Below, piece after piece: positions 16,918 to 26,463 of a stretch of DNA of 50,079 nt. This DNA comes from an uncultured Bacilli bacterium (GTDB taxonomy: Bacteria; Bacillota_I; Bacilli_A; RF39; UBA660). The notes beneath the pieces are model-generated. The model was not told the origin of the DNA. It was given only the letters and a program-made list of their open reading frames with translations, and ran no database searches. Numbering within the stretch: the first letter of the stretch is position 1; every line of letters begins with the position of its first letter. Both the position numbers and the translations under genes were made by a program. Location of the stretch: contig CASTSB010000010.1 in assembly GCA_949451605.1 (NCBI GenBank), positions 1-50,079 of the forward strand, given 5' to 3'.

Positions 16918-18716
16918 TACTTTTTATCTCCAGTTGAAAGAATAGATAAGAATGCTTCTTGGGGAACTTCTACACTTCCAATTTGTTTCATTCTTTTCTT
17001 TCCTGCTTTTTGCTTTTCTAATAATTTTCTTTTTCTAGTTACGTCCCCACCATAGCACTTTGCTAAAACATCTTTTCTCATTGCTCGAATTGTTTCTCTT
17101 GCAATAACATGCATACCGATAGCTGCCTGAACTGGAACTTCAAACATCTGTCTTGGAATTATTTCTTTTAATTTTTCAACTACGGCTCTTCCTCTATTAT
17201 AGGCAAAGTCTTTATGGACAATGATACTTAATGCATCTACTACTTCGCCATTTAATAAGATATCCATTTTTACTAGGTTACTTTCTTTATAACCTATAAG
17301 CTCATAGTCAAATGAGGCGTATCCTTTAGTATAACTTTTTAGTTTATCAAAGAAATCATATACTATTTCAGATAAAGGAATTTCGTAGTTAATTGTTACT
17401 CTTTCTTTATCTAGATAATCTATATTTATAAAATTACCTCTTTTTTCTTGGCATAGTTCCATCAAAGGTCCTATATAGTCTGATGGAGTAAAGATGCTAC
17501 ATTTTACATATGGCTCTAATGTTTTAGAAATAACCTCTCTTCTAGGCATTTTTGCGGGACTATCTACTAAAACTTTTGATTCATCTGTTTGAATTACTTC
17601 GTATACTACCGATGGACTAGTAGCGATTAAATCAATATGAAATTCTCTTTCAATTCTTTCTTCAATTATTTCCATATGCAATAGACCTAAGAATCCACAT
17701 CTAAATCCAAAACCTAATGCTTTTGATGTTTCAGGTTCAAATGTTAATGCTGCATCATTTAATTTTAATTTTTCTAAAGCTTCTCTTAAGTCTTCAAATT
17801 TGTTTGATTCTATTGGATAAATTCCACAGTATACCATTGGCTTCATAGGCTTATATCCCGGAAGACGTGATGGTGCTTTATTGTTTTCAAGTGTTATAGT
17901 GTCTCCTACTTCTACGTCGCTAATACTCTTAATTGATGCGAATAAATACCCTACTTCTCCGGCTTTTAGAGATTTAACAGCTACTTCTTTTGGAGTGTTA
18001 ATTGATAGACCTACCACGTCATAAACGGCACCTGTTTCCATCATTTTTATGACGTCTCCTACTTTGACTTCGCCTTCTACTACTCTAATGCTTGTTATTA
18101 CTCCTCTATATGAATCAAATAAGCTATCAAAAATCAAGGCTTGTAAAGGTTTATCTTTTTCTCCTTTTGGAGCAGGAATTACTTCTATTATTTTAGTTAA
18201 AAGTTCATCAATTCCTACTCCTGTTTTAGCAGATGTTAAAACAACTTCATCTTTGTCAAACCCTATATTTTCTAATTCTTCTAATACCTTATCAACATCA
18301 GCACTTGGCAAATCTATTTTGTTAATTACAGGTATTACCTTTAAATTATTATCTAAGGCAAGATATAAGTTTGCTAGAGTTTGTGCTTCGATTCCTTGAG
18401 CTGCATCTACTACTAAAAGAGCACCTTCACAGGCTGCAAGGCTTCGTGATACTTCATAAGAAAAGTCTACATGTCCTGGTGTATCTATTAAGTGCAGGTA
18501 ATATTCTTCGCTATTGTACTTATATTTTAGTTGAACAGCATTTAGCTTTATTGTAATTCCTCTTTCTCTTTCAATATCCATAGAGTCTAAAGTCTGTTCT
18601 TTTAATTCTCTTTTATCTAATGCACCAGTTTTTTCTAATATTCTATCTGCTAGAGTACTTTTTCCATGATCTATATGAGCGATAATACAAAAATTTCTGA
18701 TATTTTCTTGTTTCAT
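16917..18716 (-). CDS. lepA: elongation factor 4 (LepA)
   Basis: A ribosome-associated translational GTPase (back-translocase/EF4). G1 is AHIDHGKST (13-21), G2 lies in [11 protein letters not shown]3 is [11 protein letters not shown] and G4 is NKIDLP. The LepA-specific C-terminal domain ends in [20 protein letters not shown] and the family-typical [10 protein letters not shown]. 599 residues is normal. The start follows GGAGGTG; an extended -10 promoter lies 25-35 nt upstream. Confidence 0.98.
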   Translation of the reverse strand: MKQENIRNFCIIAHIDHGKSTLADRILEKTGALDKRELKEQTLDSMDIERERGITIKLNAVQLKYKYNSEEYYLHLIDTPGHVDFSYEVSRSLAACEGALLVVDAAQGIEAQTLANLYLALDNNLKVIPVINKIDLPSADVDKVLEELENIGFDKDEVVLTSAKTGVGIDELLTKIIEVIPAPKGEKDKPLQALIFDSLFDSYRGVITSIRVVEGEVKVGDVIKMMETGAVYDVVGLSINTPKEVAVKSLKAGEVGYLFASIKSISDVEVGDTITLENNKAPSRLPGYKPMKPMVYCGIYPIESNKFEDLREALEKLKLNDAALTFEPETSKALGFGFRCGFLGLLHMEIIEERIEREFHIDLIATSPSVVYEVIQTDESKVLVDSPAKMPRREVISKTLEPYVKCSIFTPSDYIGPLMELCQEKRGNFINIDYLDKERVTINYEIPLSEIVYDFFDKLKSYTKGYASFDYELIGYKESNLVKMDILLNGEVVDALSIIVHKDFAYNRGRAVVEKLKEIIPRQMFEVPVQAAIGMHVIARETIRAMRKDVLAKCYGGDVTRKRKLLEKQKAGKKRMKQIGSVEVPQEAFLSILSTGDKK

Positions 18717-18740
18717 TATAGGAGCACCTCCGTCTTAAAG

Positions 18741-18749
18741 ATTATATCA
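18741..18749 (-). promoter_or_regulatory. extended -10 promoter of lepA
   Basis: TGATATAAT on the minus strand directly follows the U-run of an upstream terminator hairpin. No convincing -35 is seen. Confidence 0.55.
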
Positions 18750-18778
18750 AAAAAAGATAAATATTTCTACTTATCTTT
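18748..18778 (-). terminator. terminator upstream of lepA
   Basis: AAAGATAA/TTATCTTT (8 bp, 10-nt loop) is followed by seven U on the minus strand. It would end transcripts from the decayed gene at 18845-19156. Confidence 0.65.
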
Positions 18779-18844
18779 TACTTGTTTTATTCCGTTTTAA
18801 TATTTCAAAAATTGATTAATAAGAAATGAAGCATATAACTTTAC

Positions 18845-19156
18845 TTAAGTGTCCCTTAAATAGAACTCTCTTTCATCATTGGTTTTAGCATTACTTAATA
18901 TTAATAAACTACTCGACCAACTCAATTGTGTCAATAGTGTTGACACTTTTAAATTATCTTTGTATTTTTTATAAAATTGTAATATTCTATGAAGATTTCT
19001 TTTATTAAATCCACGAATAGAATACTAATTTTCTTTCATAAAATTAGCAACTTTATCAATAACTTTGTCACTGTAATTTCCTTTTTGAATAATTTCATAT
19101 AAAAATTTGCTAACATCTAAATAAAGTAAAATTAATACTTCATTTACTTTGATTAT
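18845..19156 (-). pseudogene. decayed N-terminal part of a YhcG/DUF1016-type nuclease gene
   Basis: The 557-bp gap between lepA and ymfH is not empty. One minus-strand frame reads through, with a TAG in the middle: ...EVLILLYLDVSKFLYEIIQ... then, after the stop, SIRGFNKRNLHRILQFYKKY... LKVSTLLTQLSWSSSLLIL... DEREFYLRDT and a TAA. Family members (YhcG/DUF1016, with a C-terminal PDDEXK nuclease domain) have 'LYWxIGxxI', 'GFSxRNLxxMRxFY' and 'LSWSHYxxLL..xxEREFY' at the same spacing. What is left is about 100 codons of the N-terminal domain. The nuclease domain is gone and there is an upstream stop as well. It is a dead gene remnant, probably of mobile or defence origin. Confidence 0.75.
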
Positions 19157-19204
19157 TTACTGTTCTATTTATATAATTCGAAAGATATTAGATTTTTCTA
19201 AAAA

Positions 19205-19224
19205 AAAGAACAAAAATGCTCTTT
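19205..19224. terminator. A/T-flanked hairpin, possible bidirectional terminator
   Basis: AAAGAACA and TGCTCTTT form an 8-bp stem with one mismatch and a 4-nt loop, preceded by A-run and followed by T-run, so it could end transcription on either strand. Confidence 0.45.
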
Positions 19225-19254
19225 TTTTCACACAAATAATTTAGACAAAGAAAA

Positions 19255-19274
19255 AGATGTTAAAAGTAACATCT
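19255..19274 (-). terminator. intrinsic terminator of ymfF-ymfH
   Basis: AGATGTTA/TAACATCT (8-bp perfect stem, 4-nt loop) is followed by TTTTTCTTTG on the minus strand, immediately at the ymfH stop. Confidence 0.8.
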
Positions 19275-20551
19275 TATTTCCTTTTTTTAGGCTTCATTAT
19301 AATACTTGCATAATTTTCTTTATCTATCTTGTTAAAAATATTCATTAGATCCTCATAATTTAAATTTCTAATTCTATTAACTCTATCGTCAATAACTTCT
19401 TTGTAATAAAGCAAATCATTGAATGCTGTCCTAACCATTCCTGATACATCATCTGAAATTCTTACTTCATTAGCAATTGATACTTTTTTCATACGCTCAA
19501 AAGTTTCTTTATCTAATGAATCTTTATTTATTTCTTTTTTTATTTCTTTAATTAATTCTTCAGGATTATTAGAATCTGCCATTAAGAAAAATATTTTAAA
19601 TTCTCCAGCATCTTCTCCATCTATATATAAGTTATTTAATAGATTTTTTTCAATAGCATTTTCTTTAAACGTTGAACTTCCTCCAAACAAGATCTTAGTA
19701 ATCATTGAAAAATATAAGTCTAAGTCAACTTTGTCATATTCTTCAAAGTCCTTCAGATGCTGTTTTAGCCCAAAAGCGACTTTTGGTATTTCTATATTAC
19801 CTGTTATTTCATCTTTCTTTAGTCTTACTTGTTTCTTCTCTACTATCTCTTTTATTTTAGGTGTTTTTACATTTTCTTTTAATTCTAATTCTTCTGAGAT
19901 TATCTTTGAAGCTTCTTTGACATTAAAATTTCCTACTATAATAATAAACATATTATTTGGTGTATAGAAATTATTATAGCAATTATATAAATCTTCTTTA
20001 GTTATTTTATTTATTTCTTTTATAGAGCCACCAATATCAATTCTTCTTGGAAGAGCAGAAAATAAGTTTTCTCTTAATCTCATTTCCAATTTGAAGTCTG
20101 GTACATCATCATACATTTTTATTTCTTCAGCAATTATTCCTTTTTCTTTTTCAACGTTTTCATCAGTATAATAAGGTGAATTAACAAAATTTATTAAGTA
20201 TCTTAAATTTTCATTAAAATTTTTAGTGCCATAGCAAATATATTGCGTATTGTCAAAGGATGTTGATGCATTTGATCCTGTTCCTGTTTGAGAGAAAAAT
20301 GTAAAAGGATCAACTCCATCTTCTTGTTCAAACATTTTGTGTTCAAGAAAATGGGCTATACCATCTGGATATTTTTTTTCTTTTTTAGCATCTTTTGATG
20401 CAAAAGAAGTAATATCAGAACCAAATCTAGTTGCATAAGTAATAAAATAATTTTTCTTATTTTCCATAGGTATCATAACAACTTCTAAACCATTTTCTAG
20501 TTTTTCATAATAATAGCTTAAATCAAGATTTTTAAATTCCTTCTTTTTCAT
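19274..20551 (-). CDS. ymfH: M16 zinc peptidase, YmfH-type (active subunit)
   Basis: M16 family metallopeptidase. The inverted zinc motif HFLEH (His67, Glu70, His71 from the start used) is intact, with the third ligand in GIIAEEIKMYDD (about 139-150). Length (425 aa) is normal for YmfH. I start at the ATG at 20551 after GAGGGGG; the 5-codon-longer reading lies across that site. The gene overlaps the end of ymfF by 20 nt. The active/inactive M16 pair following ftsK/spoIIIE is the Bacillus order (spoIIIE..ymfF-ymfH). Database names link the pair to EF-P modification in Bacillus, and efp lies 5 kb upstream on the same strand; the exact activity is not established. Confidence 0.9.
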   Translation of the reverse strand: MKKKEFKNLDLSYYYEKLENGLEVVMIPMENKKNYFITYATRFGSDITSFASKDAKKEKKYPDGIAHFLEHKMFEQEDGVDPFTFFSQTGTGSNASTSFDNTQYICYGTKNFNENLRYLINFVNSPYYTDENVEKEKGIIAEEIKMYDDVPDFKLEMRLRENLFSALPRRIDIGGSIKEINKITKEDLYNCYNNFYTPNNMFIIIVGNFNVKEASKIISEELELKENVKTPKIKEIVEKKQVRLKKDEITGNIEIPKVAFGLKQHLKDFEEYDKVDLDLYFSMITKILFGGSSTFKENAIEKNLLNNLYIDGEDAGEFKIFFLMADSNNPEELIKEIKKEINKDSLDKETFERMKKVSIANEVRISDDVSGMVRTAFNDLLYYKEVIDDRVNRIRNLNYEDLMNIFNKIDKENYASIIMKPKKRK

Positions 20552-21809
20552 TTTGTTCCCCCTCAAGACTAAAGATTGTATCTATTTTTATTTTTTTTGC
20601 AACTTTTACTAACTCATTCTTAGTTACTGAATTTGTCTTTTGTCTTCTTGTTTCTAAATCATCACTTTTTAAGAATTCAATTGATGCGTAAATATCAATT
20701 ATAGAATTAGGATCTTCTTCAGCTTCATCAAAAGATGTCTCAAAATACTGTTTTGCAATCTCTATTTCTTTTTCTTTAATTTTTCCTTTTTTCATATCGG
20801 AGATATTTTTTTCAATTAGTTCATGAGTTTTTTTAAAGTTTTCTTTATCAATTCCTGTTTGAACAATTAGAACGTTATCTAATCTATTAGGATATGCAAA
20901 TATTGAGTAACATAAAGAATGTTTTTCTCTTACTTCTTTAAATAATTTTGAATCAGTTCCTCCTCCTAATATTACACTATATAGAGGTAGAACATAAGTC
21001 CTTTCATGATAATTTAGACCATTACATGTACAAACTATATTTACCTTTGTTTGTTTCGCATTAAATGATTCTTTTACGAAAAGTTTTTTAGATCTAGTTT
21101 TCTTTTCTGTTAGTTGATAAATTGGTTTTTCTTTTTTTAGAATTCTTAATTTAAAATGTGATTTAATTTTTTGTAATACTTCTGCTTCATTAATATCTCC
21201 AAGTACAAAGATATCGACTAAATCCTTATTTATCATTTCTTTATAATATGAATATAAATCTTTGCCAGTTATACTTTCTAAATCTTCTAAATAACCTGAC
21301 ATTCTGTAAGAAATTGGACTCTTATTATCGTATTCTTCTAAACACCTTATTAAACTATAACCTGAGGAGTCTTCTTTAATTGATAAGAGATTAGATCTAG
21401 CTTTTGTCTTAGCAATTTCTACATTACTTTCTTTAAAAGCATCATTTTCTATATCTGGATTAAAAAGTATTTCACATAAAAAATCTATTGCATTATTTAA
21501 ATTGTTTTTTTCTGTATATTTATCATTTAAAGAGCTTAAAGTAAAGGTTGTATTGATATAATTACCAACTCTTCCATTATTAGATCCGATACCTACTGAA
21601 TATAGATCTTGTGCTTTAATAGTTAATTTTCTTTTTGAATCATAATTTTTTGTTGAAAAAACCATTAAAGAAGTTAATAAATTTCTAATAGTTATTTCTT
21701 CTTTCTTTATTTTCCTTCTAAAAATAACTTTAACTGTTACAGTTTTAAATTTATTAGTTTTTATTAAATGAATATTATACGAACCCAAGTCTTTTTTTGT
21801 GTATTCCAT
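20532..21809 (-). CDS. ymfF: M16 peptidase-like protein, YmfF-type (no zinc site)
   Basis: An M16-fold protein of 425 residues without HxxEH: the corresponding N-terminal helix reads RNLLTSLMVFST. The C-terminal M16 half is well kept (LPLYSVILGGGTDSKLFKEV, REKHSLCYSIFAY). It is the inactive partner expected beside YmfH, so a heterodimer with the next gene is likely by analogy with other M16 pairs. The start ATG follows GGGGTGAT. An extended -10 (TGATATACT) lies about 20 nt upstream. Confidence 0.87.
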   Translation of the reverse strand: MEYTKKDLGSYNIHLIKTNKFKTVTVKVIFRRKIKKEEITIRNLLTSLMVFSTKNYDSKRKLTIKAQDLYSVGIGSNNGRVGNYINTTFTLSSLNDKYTEKNNLNNAIDFLCEILFNPDIENDAFKESNVEIAKTKARSNLLSIKEDSSGYSLIRCLEEYDNKSPISYRMSGYLEDLESITGKDLYSYYKEMINKDLVDIFVLGDINEAEVLQKIKSHFKLRILKKEKPIYQLTEKKTRSKKLFVKESFNAKQTKVNIVCTCNGLNYHERTYVLPLYSVILGGGTDSKLFKEVREKHSLCYSIFAYPNRLDNVLIVQTGIDKENFKKTHELIEKNISDMKKGKIKEKEIEIAKQYFETSFDEAEEDPNSIIDIYASIEFLKSDDLETRRQKTNSVTKNELVKVAKKIKIDTIFSLEGEQNEKEGI

Positions 21810-21829
21810 TAAATCACCCCACTACGTTT

Positions 21830-21838
21830 AGTATATCA
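21830..21838 (-). promoter_or_regulatory. extended -10 promoter of ymfF-ymfH
   Basis: TGATATACT lies on the minus strand between the ftsK terminator and the ymfF ribosome site. There is no clear -35. Confidence 0.4.
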
Positions 21839-21893
21839 CTTATTTTGTATTTTATAAGTAAACTTAATTCGATTATACTATAAAAATTAAAAA

Positions 21894-21921
21894 GAAGAAA
21901 TTACCCTTCAGTAACTTCTTC
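21894..21921 (-). terminator. strong intrinsic terminator of ftsK, containing its stop codon
   Basis: GAAGAAGTTAC/GTAATTTCTTC (11 bp, one wobble, 6-nt loop) is followed by TTTTTAATTTTT. The last codons of ftsK form the 5' arm. Confidence 0.85.
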
Positions 21922-24183
21922 CAAATCTTCTGCTTCTGGAGCTAGTGAAACTAAAACTTTTCTTGGCTTTGCATTTCCTGTTGGAGGACCAATTATTCCG
22001 TTTTCTTCTAATTGATCTATTAAACCAGCAGCTTTATTGTAACCAATTTTGAATTTTCTTTGTAATCTTGATGCACTTGCTTGTTGTTCTCTAATTACAA
22101 GTTCTACTACCTGATCATATAAATCTGCAGCAGGATCTACTGCTTCTTCTGAATCTTGTTGTGCAGATTCGGATTCTTTTTCTGATTTTTCAAGATTTAA
22201 GAATTCTTCATCAAATAAATCTCCTTCTTGTTGTTCTGAAGTAAATTTAATTAATCTTCCTATTTCTTCATCAGTAATATAAGAGCCTTGTGTACGGATT
22301 GGAGAATTCTGTCCAATAGGCAAATATAACATATCTCCTTTTCCTAATAATTTTTCTGCTCCTGTTTGATCAAGAATAGTACGAGAATCTATTCCAGATC
22401 CTACAGCAAATGAAATACGTGATGGAATATTTGCTTTAATAAGCCCTGTAATAACTTCTGTTGATGGTCTTTGAGTAGCAACTATCAAGTGAATTCCTGC
22501 TGCACGAGCTTTTTGAGTAACTCTTAAAATTGAATCTTCTACTTCTTTTGCAGCTACCATCATAAGGTCAGACAACTCATCTATAACAATAACTAAATAA
22601 GGCATTTTCTCTAATGCTAGGTTATTTGGATTTTTATTATTTTTTTCTACATAATCATTATAACCTTCAATATTTTTAGTACCTGATTGTGAGAACATTC
22701 TATAACGTTTTTCCATTTCAGCAACACTTTTTTGTAGGGCAATTGATGCTTGACGAGGATCAGTTACAACAGGGCACATTAAGTGAGGAATTCCATTATA
22801 AACTGATAACTCAACTACTTTTGGATCTACCATAATAAGTTTAACTTCTGTAGGTTTTGCACGCATAAGTATAGAACATAGAATACCATTTACACATACT
22901 GATTTACCAGAACCAGTAGTACCTGCTATAAGTAAATGGGGCATCTTATTGATAGGACAATTCTGAATTTCTCCCATAATAGTTTTTCCAAGTGGAACTA
23001 AAAGTCTATTAGGAGAATTTTGAATTTCAGGACTTGCCATAATTTCGTAGAAGGAAACTGGATTAGACTTCTCATTAGCAAATTCTATACCAACTGTTTT
23101 TTTACCTGGAATTGGGGCTTCTATTCTTACATCTTTTTTAGCAAGTGCTAGAGCTATTTCTTTAGTAATTGATGTTATTTTATTTACCCTAGTACCAGAT
23201 GCTACTTCTAATTCATACTGTGATACAGCTGGTCCTATATGAACTTCTACAACTTTAGCTCTTACTCCAAAGTCTTTTAAAACTTGTTCTAATGCTTTAA
23301 TATTATCCGTAACTTGTGCATTATCACTTGAATTATCAACTTTTTTTGGTTTATTTAATAAATCAAGACTAGGTAATTTGTAATTATCATTAAATTCCTT
23401 TTTCTCTTTAGGTTCTTCTTTTATTTCTTCTCCAGGTGTTTCAACTACTGGCTTTTTCTTTAAATCATTAATATTAGTAATTTTTATTTGATTTAGTTCA
23501 ACATTATTACTATCATGAATAATTGGTTCTCTGTCACTAAGAGATTTTTCATTACTTTGATCGTCTTTGTCAATTTTTTGCTCATCTTTTGCTTTTTGAG
23601 ATTTCTTAATTACTAATTTTTCTTTTATAAAATCTATAATAGAGAAACCAGTAAACATGCAAATTCCTGTAATCATTAAAACCCATGATACAATTTGCAT
23701 ACCAGTATATGAGAATAACTTAGCAAATATTATTGCAAATACGCCACCTATTATTCCTCCACCTACTCCTAACCAATCTCCTAAAGTTCCTTTTGCCATA
23801 ATCTCATTAAAGGCAAGAACTAATTGATTTATTGTATCTTGAAATGTAGCCATCATATTTGAATTATTGATTAAAACAAATTTTTCGTGCATTAAAATTA
23901 AAAAGCCAATAACAGATAAGTAAATACCCATCATTTTAGTTGAAAAAAAGTCAGGCCAATCTCTTTTAAATATCAAATAAAAACCAATTATAAAAAATAC
24001 TACTAATAAAGGTATATATAAAGATCCTACTAAAAACATACTGAAAGATGTTATTATTTTTCCCACTGGTCCGTATTTACCTAAACCTAAAATAGAAGCT
24101 AATATAAGGATTACTCCATATATTTGAATAATTAAATCAGTATCTTGTTGCTTTGTAACTTTTTTCTTTTTTCTTTTTGCCAT
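21901..24183 (-). CDS. ftsK: DNA translocase FtsK/SpoIIIE
   Basis: A septum-located DNA pump for chromosome segregation. Four or five membrane segments (about 20-180) are followed by a charged linker (190-285). The motor has Walker A GTTGSGKSV (421-429), MVDPK (451-455) and Walker B YLVIVIDELSD (529-539). A winged-helix gamma domain (about 690-755: SRLQRKFKIGYNKAAGLIDQL) would read KOPS/SRS-type sequences. 760 residues is close to SpoIIIE. Its own promoter and terminator make it monocistronic. Confidence 0.97.
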   Translation of the reverse strand: MAKRKKKKVTKQQDTDLIIQIYGVILILASILGLGKYGPVGKIITSFSMFLVGSLYIPLLVVFFIIGFYLIFKRDWPDFFSTKMMGIYLSVIGFLILMHEKFVLINNSNMMATFQDTINQLVLAFNEIMAKGTLGDWLGVGGGIIGGVFAIIFAKLFSYTGMQIVSWVLMITGICMFTGFSIIDFIKEKLVIKKSQKAKDEQKIDKDDQSNEKSLSDREPIIHDSNNVELNQIKITNINDLKKKPVVETPGEEIKEEPKEKKEFNDNYKLPSLDLLNKPKKVDNSSDNAQVTDNIKALEQVLKDFGVRAKVVEVHIGPAVSQYELEVASGTRVNKITSITKEIALALAKKDVRIEAPIPGKKTVGIEFANEKSNPVSFYEIMASPEIQNSPNRLLVPLGKTIMGEIQNCPINKMPHLLIAGTTGSGKSVCVNGILCSILMRAKPTEVKLIMVDPKVVELSVYNGIPHLMCPVVTDPRQASIALQKSVAEMEKRYRMFSQSGTKNIEGYNDYVEKNNKNPNNLALEKMPYLVIVIDELSDLMMVAAKEVEDSILRVTQKARAAGIHLIVATQRPSTEVITGLIKANIPSRISFAVGSGIDSRTILDQTGAEKLLGKGDMLYLPIGQNSPIRTQGSYITDEEIGRLIKFTSEQQEGDLFDEEFLNLEKSEKESESAQQDSEEAVDPAADLYDQVVELVIREQQASASRLQRKFKIGYNKAAGLIDQLEENGIIGPPTGNAKPRKVLVSLAPEAEDLEEVTEG

Positions 24184-24226
24184 AAACTTACTCCAATTCT
24201 TTTCTAGTTTTAATCTTTCTAAATTA

Positions 24227-24254
24227 ATTATACTACAATAAAATTTCTTTTCAA
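24227..24254 (-). promoter_or_regulatory. sigma-A promoter of ftsK
   Basis: TTGAAA, 16 nt, TATAAT on the minus strand, about 45 nt before the ftsK ATG. Confidence 0.7.
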
Positions 24255-24278
24255 ATACATTTAACTTTTTAAATTTAA

Positions 24279-24305
24279 AAAGAACTATATATTAATATAT
24301 AATTC
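24279..24305 (-). terminator. intrinsic terminator of the carboxypeptidase locus
   Basis: On the minus strand AAGAA-TTATATAT pairs with ATATATA-GTTCTT around a short AT loop and is followed by TTTTTAAATTT. Confidence 0.6.
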
Positions 24306-25465
24306 TTAATTATAAGTACTTGTTATTCCAAAATAACTTTCCATAGTAATCCAATTCCCCTTGTTATATAATTTTATAGCTAAATCTTCACCGACATATC
24401 TAAAATGCCATGGTTCATACTTATACCCTGTTTCATTTGTTTTGTCTTTTGGATATCTTAAAATAAAACCATATTTATAACAATTAGAAGAGAGCCATTT
24501 TGCTTCTTTAGTATCAGCAAACGAATCATCAACAGTATTAAAATCTATTGCAAAACCTGATTGATGTTCAGAGTGACCTGGTCTTGCTGAATAAGTATCT
24601 GCTTCTTCTTTTCCATCATTTTTTACATAATTATTATATAATGTATTTTGCCTTGTATAAGATCTAAAGCCACTGGAGATAAAAAGATTTAGCCCTTCTT
24701 TTTCAGCTGCTGATTTCATTTTATTAAATTTATTTTTTGTATCTGACTTTAAACCATCTCCATAGTCTTTAGGTAAAGAATAAGTCTTATTTACAACCAA
24801 GTAGCCACCTATGAGGGTTACTCCTTCTTTATTTACAATTTCATAACCTTTTGAGGTAGTATTTATTTTATTTTTTCTTTCTTTAGATTCAACTTTTTTC
24901 TTTTCTTTTACTTTGAGTAAAAATTCTTCTTTTACAGTATTATTACTAGAATCTTTAGCTATATAATATAATTTATATTCACCAGCTTTATTAAAGTCGT
25001 ATGTGCCTTCTATTTCGGGTTTTATTACTTCTTTTGAATTATCTTTTACAACAACATCCTTTAATAAATCTATTTTTGTTCCTTCCTCAGTTTCTAATTC
25101 TTTTTTAAATTCTAATGTGGGTTTTTCATTATCAATTACTGAAACTATGAATCTATATTTTTTCTTATTATTAAAATAATTCTTTACTTCAATAAACAAT
25201 TCTTGTTTACCAAGCTTTTTGTATTTATTTTTTCTTTCTTAGATATTACTTTTCCATTTTTTATTTTTTTAATTATATCTAAATTATATTTTTCTTCATA
25301 GAGTACTAATTCTATTTTCTTATCATAAGTAAAAACAAGTTTTTTTGATTTAACAAAGATAACAGAAAACAATAGAATTATCAAGATAATAAAGAAAACA
25401 ATTATATAGACAACTGCTTTTTTCTTTAGCTTTAATCTTCTTTTATACTTCTTTTCATTGTTCAT
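24306..25465 (-). pseudogene. VanY-type D-alanyl-D-alanine carboxypeptidase, split by a -1 frameshift
   Basis: A peptidase M15B domain that would trim D-Ala from wall peptides. The two parts form one protein. The 5' part (from 25465) has a membrane anchor (about 15-37) and the beginning of an Ig-like domain (..KIELVLYEEKYNLDIIKKI). The 3' part (24306 to about 25199) continues the Ig-like domain (IVSVIDNEKPTLEF.., FNKAGEYKLYYIAKDSSNN) and then the peptidase with SSGFRSYTRQ, the zinc motif SEHQSGFAIDF and EPWHFRYVG. The frame is lost at the T-run 25216-25220 (AAAAA on the coding strand): one more base there joins the two frames as ..INT-KKLGKQELFIEV... The start at 25465 follows GAGGTA. The active site is intact; only this one-base deletion, or a sequencing slip, breaks it. 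Confidence 0.8.
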
Positions 25466-25544
25466 TATCTTTTTACCTCTATGATATAAGTATAACACTA
25501 TTTTGTTTTTTATTCAAAATAGTTGAATTGATGACAACAAAAAA

Positions 25545-25564
25545 AGAGCATCTTATTATGCTCT
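25545..25564 (-). terminator. intrinsic terminator of efp, containing its stop codon
   Basis: AGAGCAT/ATGCTCT (7-bp perfect stem, 6-nt loop) is followed by seven U (TTTTTTTG) on the minus strand. Confidence 0.85.
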
Positions 25565-26113
25565 TGAAACATATTTACCATCAGCAGTTGAGATGATGAT
25601 TGTTTCCCCTTCTTCGATAAATAATGGAACACGTACGTTTAGTCCAGTTTCACATTCTGCATCTTTTAAGGCATTGTTTGTAGTATTTCCTTTTACAGCA
25701 GGTTCTGTATGAGTGATTACTAATTCTACTTTATCAGGTAAATCTACACCTAATACTTCCCCTTCATAAGAAGTGATATAAACTTCTAGATTCTCTTTTA
25801 AGAATTTTACTCCATCACCAATTTGAGAAGCTTGTAATTCTAATTGTTCATAGCTTTCCATATTCATGAAATAGTAAACATCACTCATTGTATATAGATA
25901 TTGCATTAATTGTTTTTCAATTCTTGCAGTTGCTACTTTTACACCAGCATTAAATGTTTGTTCAAAAATAGCTCCTGTTCTTAAATTTTTAAGTTTTGCT
26001 TTAACAATAGCTGCACCTTTACCTGGTTTTACATGTTGAGTTTCTAATACAACATAAATTGCACCATCGTATTCAATAGTAATTCCATTCTTTAAATCGT
26101 TTGTACTAATCAT
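25556..26113 (-). CDS. efp: translation elongation factor P
   Basis: Relieves ribosome stalling at polyproline. The three-domain protein is 185 residues. The loop that carries the modified lysine is KPGKGAA (Lys32 in the middle), a Lys as in Bacillus and E. coli. The signature near the C-terminus, NNALKDAECETGLNVRVPLFI, is split across residues about 147-167. Start after AAGGAG. It follows rpmG with a terminator between. The YmfF/YmfH pair lies on the same strand 4-5 kb downstream. Confidence 0.98.
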   Translation of the reverse strand: MISTNDLKNGITIEYDGAIYVVLETQHVKPGKGAAIVKAKLKNLRTGAIFEQTFNAGVKVATARIEKQLMQYLYTMSDVYYFMNMESYEQLELQASQIGDGVKFLKENLEVYITSYEGEVLGVDLPDKVELVITHTEPAVKGNTTNNALKDAECETGLNVRVPLFIEEGETIIISTADGKYVSRA

Positions 26114-26137
26114 AATTTCACTCCTTTAGTAAACTAA

Positions 26138-26160
26138 AAAATAAGTGGTTAGCTTATTTT
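26138..26160 (-). terminator. intrinsic terminator of rpmG
   Basis: AAAATAAG/CTTATTTT (8-bp perfect stem, 7-nt loop) ends in TTTTTTAG on the minus strand and touches the rpmG stop. Confidence 0.75.
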
Positions 26161-26324
26161 TACTTCTTCTCCTTATGTACTGTGTGTTTTCTACATCTAG
26201 GACAATATCTATTTAATTCAAGACGTTCTGTAGTGTTTCTAACGTTTCTTTCATCTCTATAATTTTCTTCTTTACATTCACTACAAACTAGAGTTTTCAT
26301 TTGTCTATTTCCTACTTTAGCCAT
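26160..26324 (-). CDS. rpmG: 50S ribosomal protein L33
   Basis: A 54-residue gene. The start MAKVGNRQ is followed by two zinc-ribbon pairs, CSEC (14-17) and CPRC (41-44), so this is the zinc-binding (C+) form of L33. The ribosomal core TTERLELNRYCPRCRKHT is typical. The ATG follows AAGGAGG. It has a strong own promoter and its own terminator. Confidence 0.97.
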   Translation of the reverse strand: MAKVGNRQMKTLVCSECKEENYRDERNVRNTTERLELNRYCPRCRKHTVHKEKK

Positions 26325-26349
26325 AATATTCCTCCTTACATCTAATGGT

Positions 26350-26377
26350 ATTATACCAAACTTTTTATAAATTGCAA
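26350..26377 (-). promoter_or_regulatory. strong promoter of rpmG
   Basis: TTGCAA, 16 nt, TATAAT with a TG extension (TGGTATAAT) on the minus strand, about 25 nt before the rpmG start. Confidence 0.75.
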
Positions 26378-26463
26378 AAGAATTTTCTTTCTTTACATAA
26401 GAATTAGCCCATTACAGCTAAAACCTCCATTATTTTAGCATATTTTTTTATTAATTGCAATAT

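Noticed and set aside
25184-25499. A separate small anchored protein ending NKNCLLK
   Set aside because: It is the 5' half of the VanY-type gene; one extra base in the T-run joins it to the Ig-like and peptidase parts, so its own stop is a product of the frameshift.
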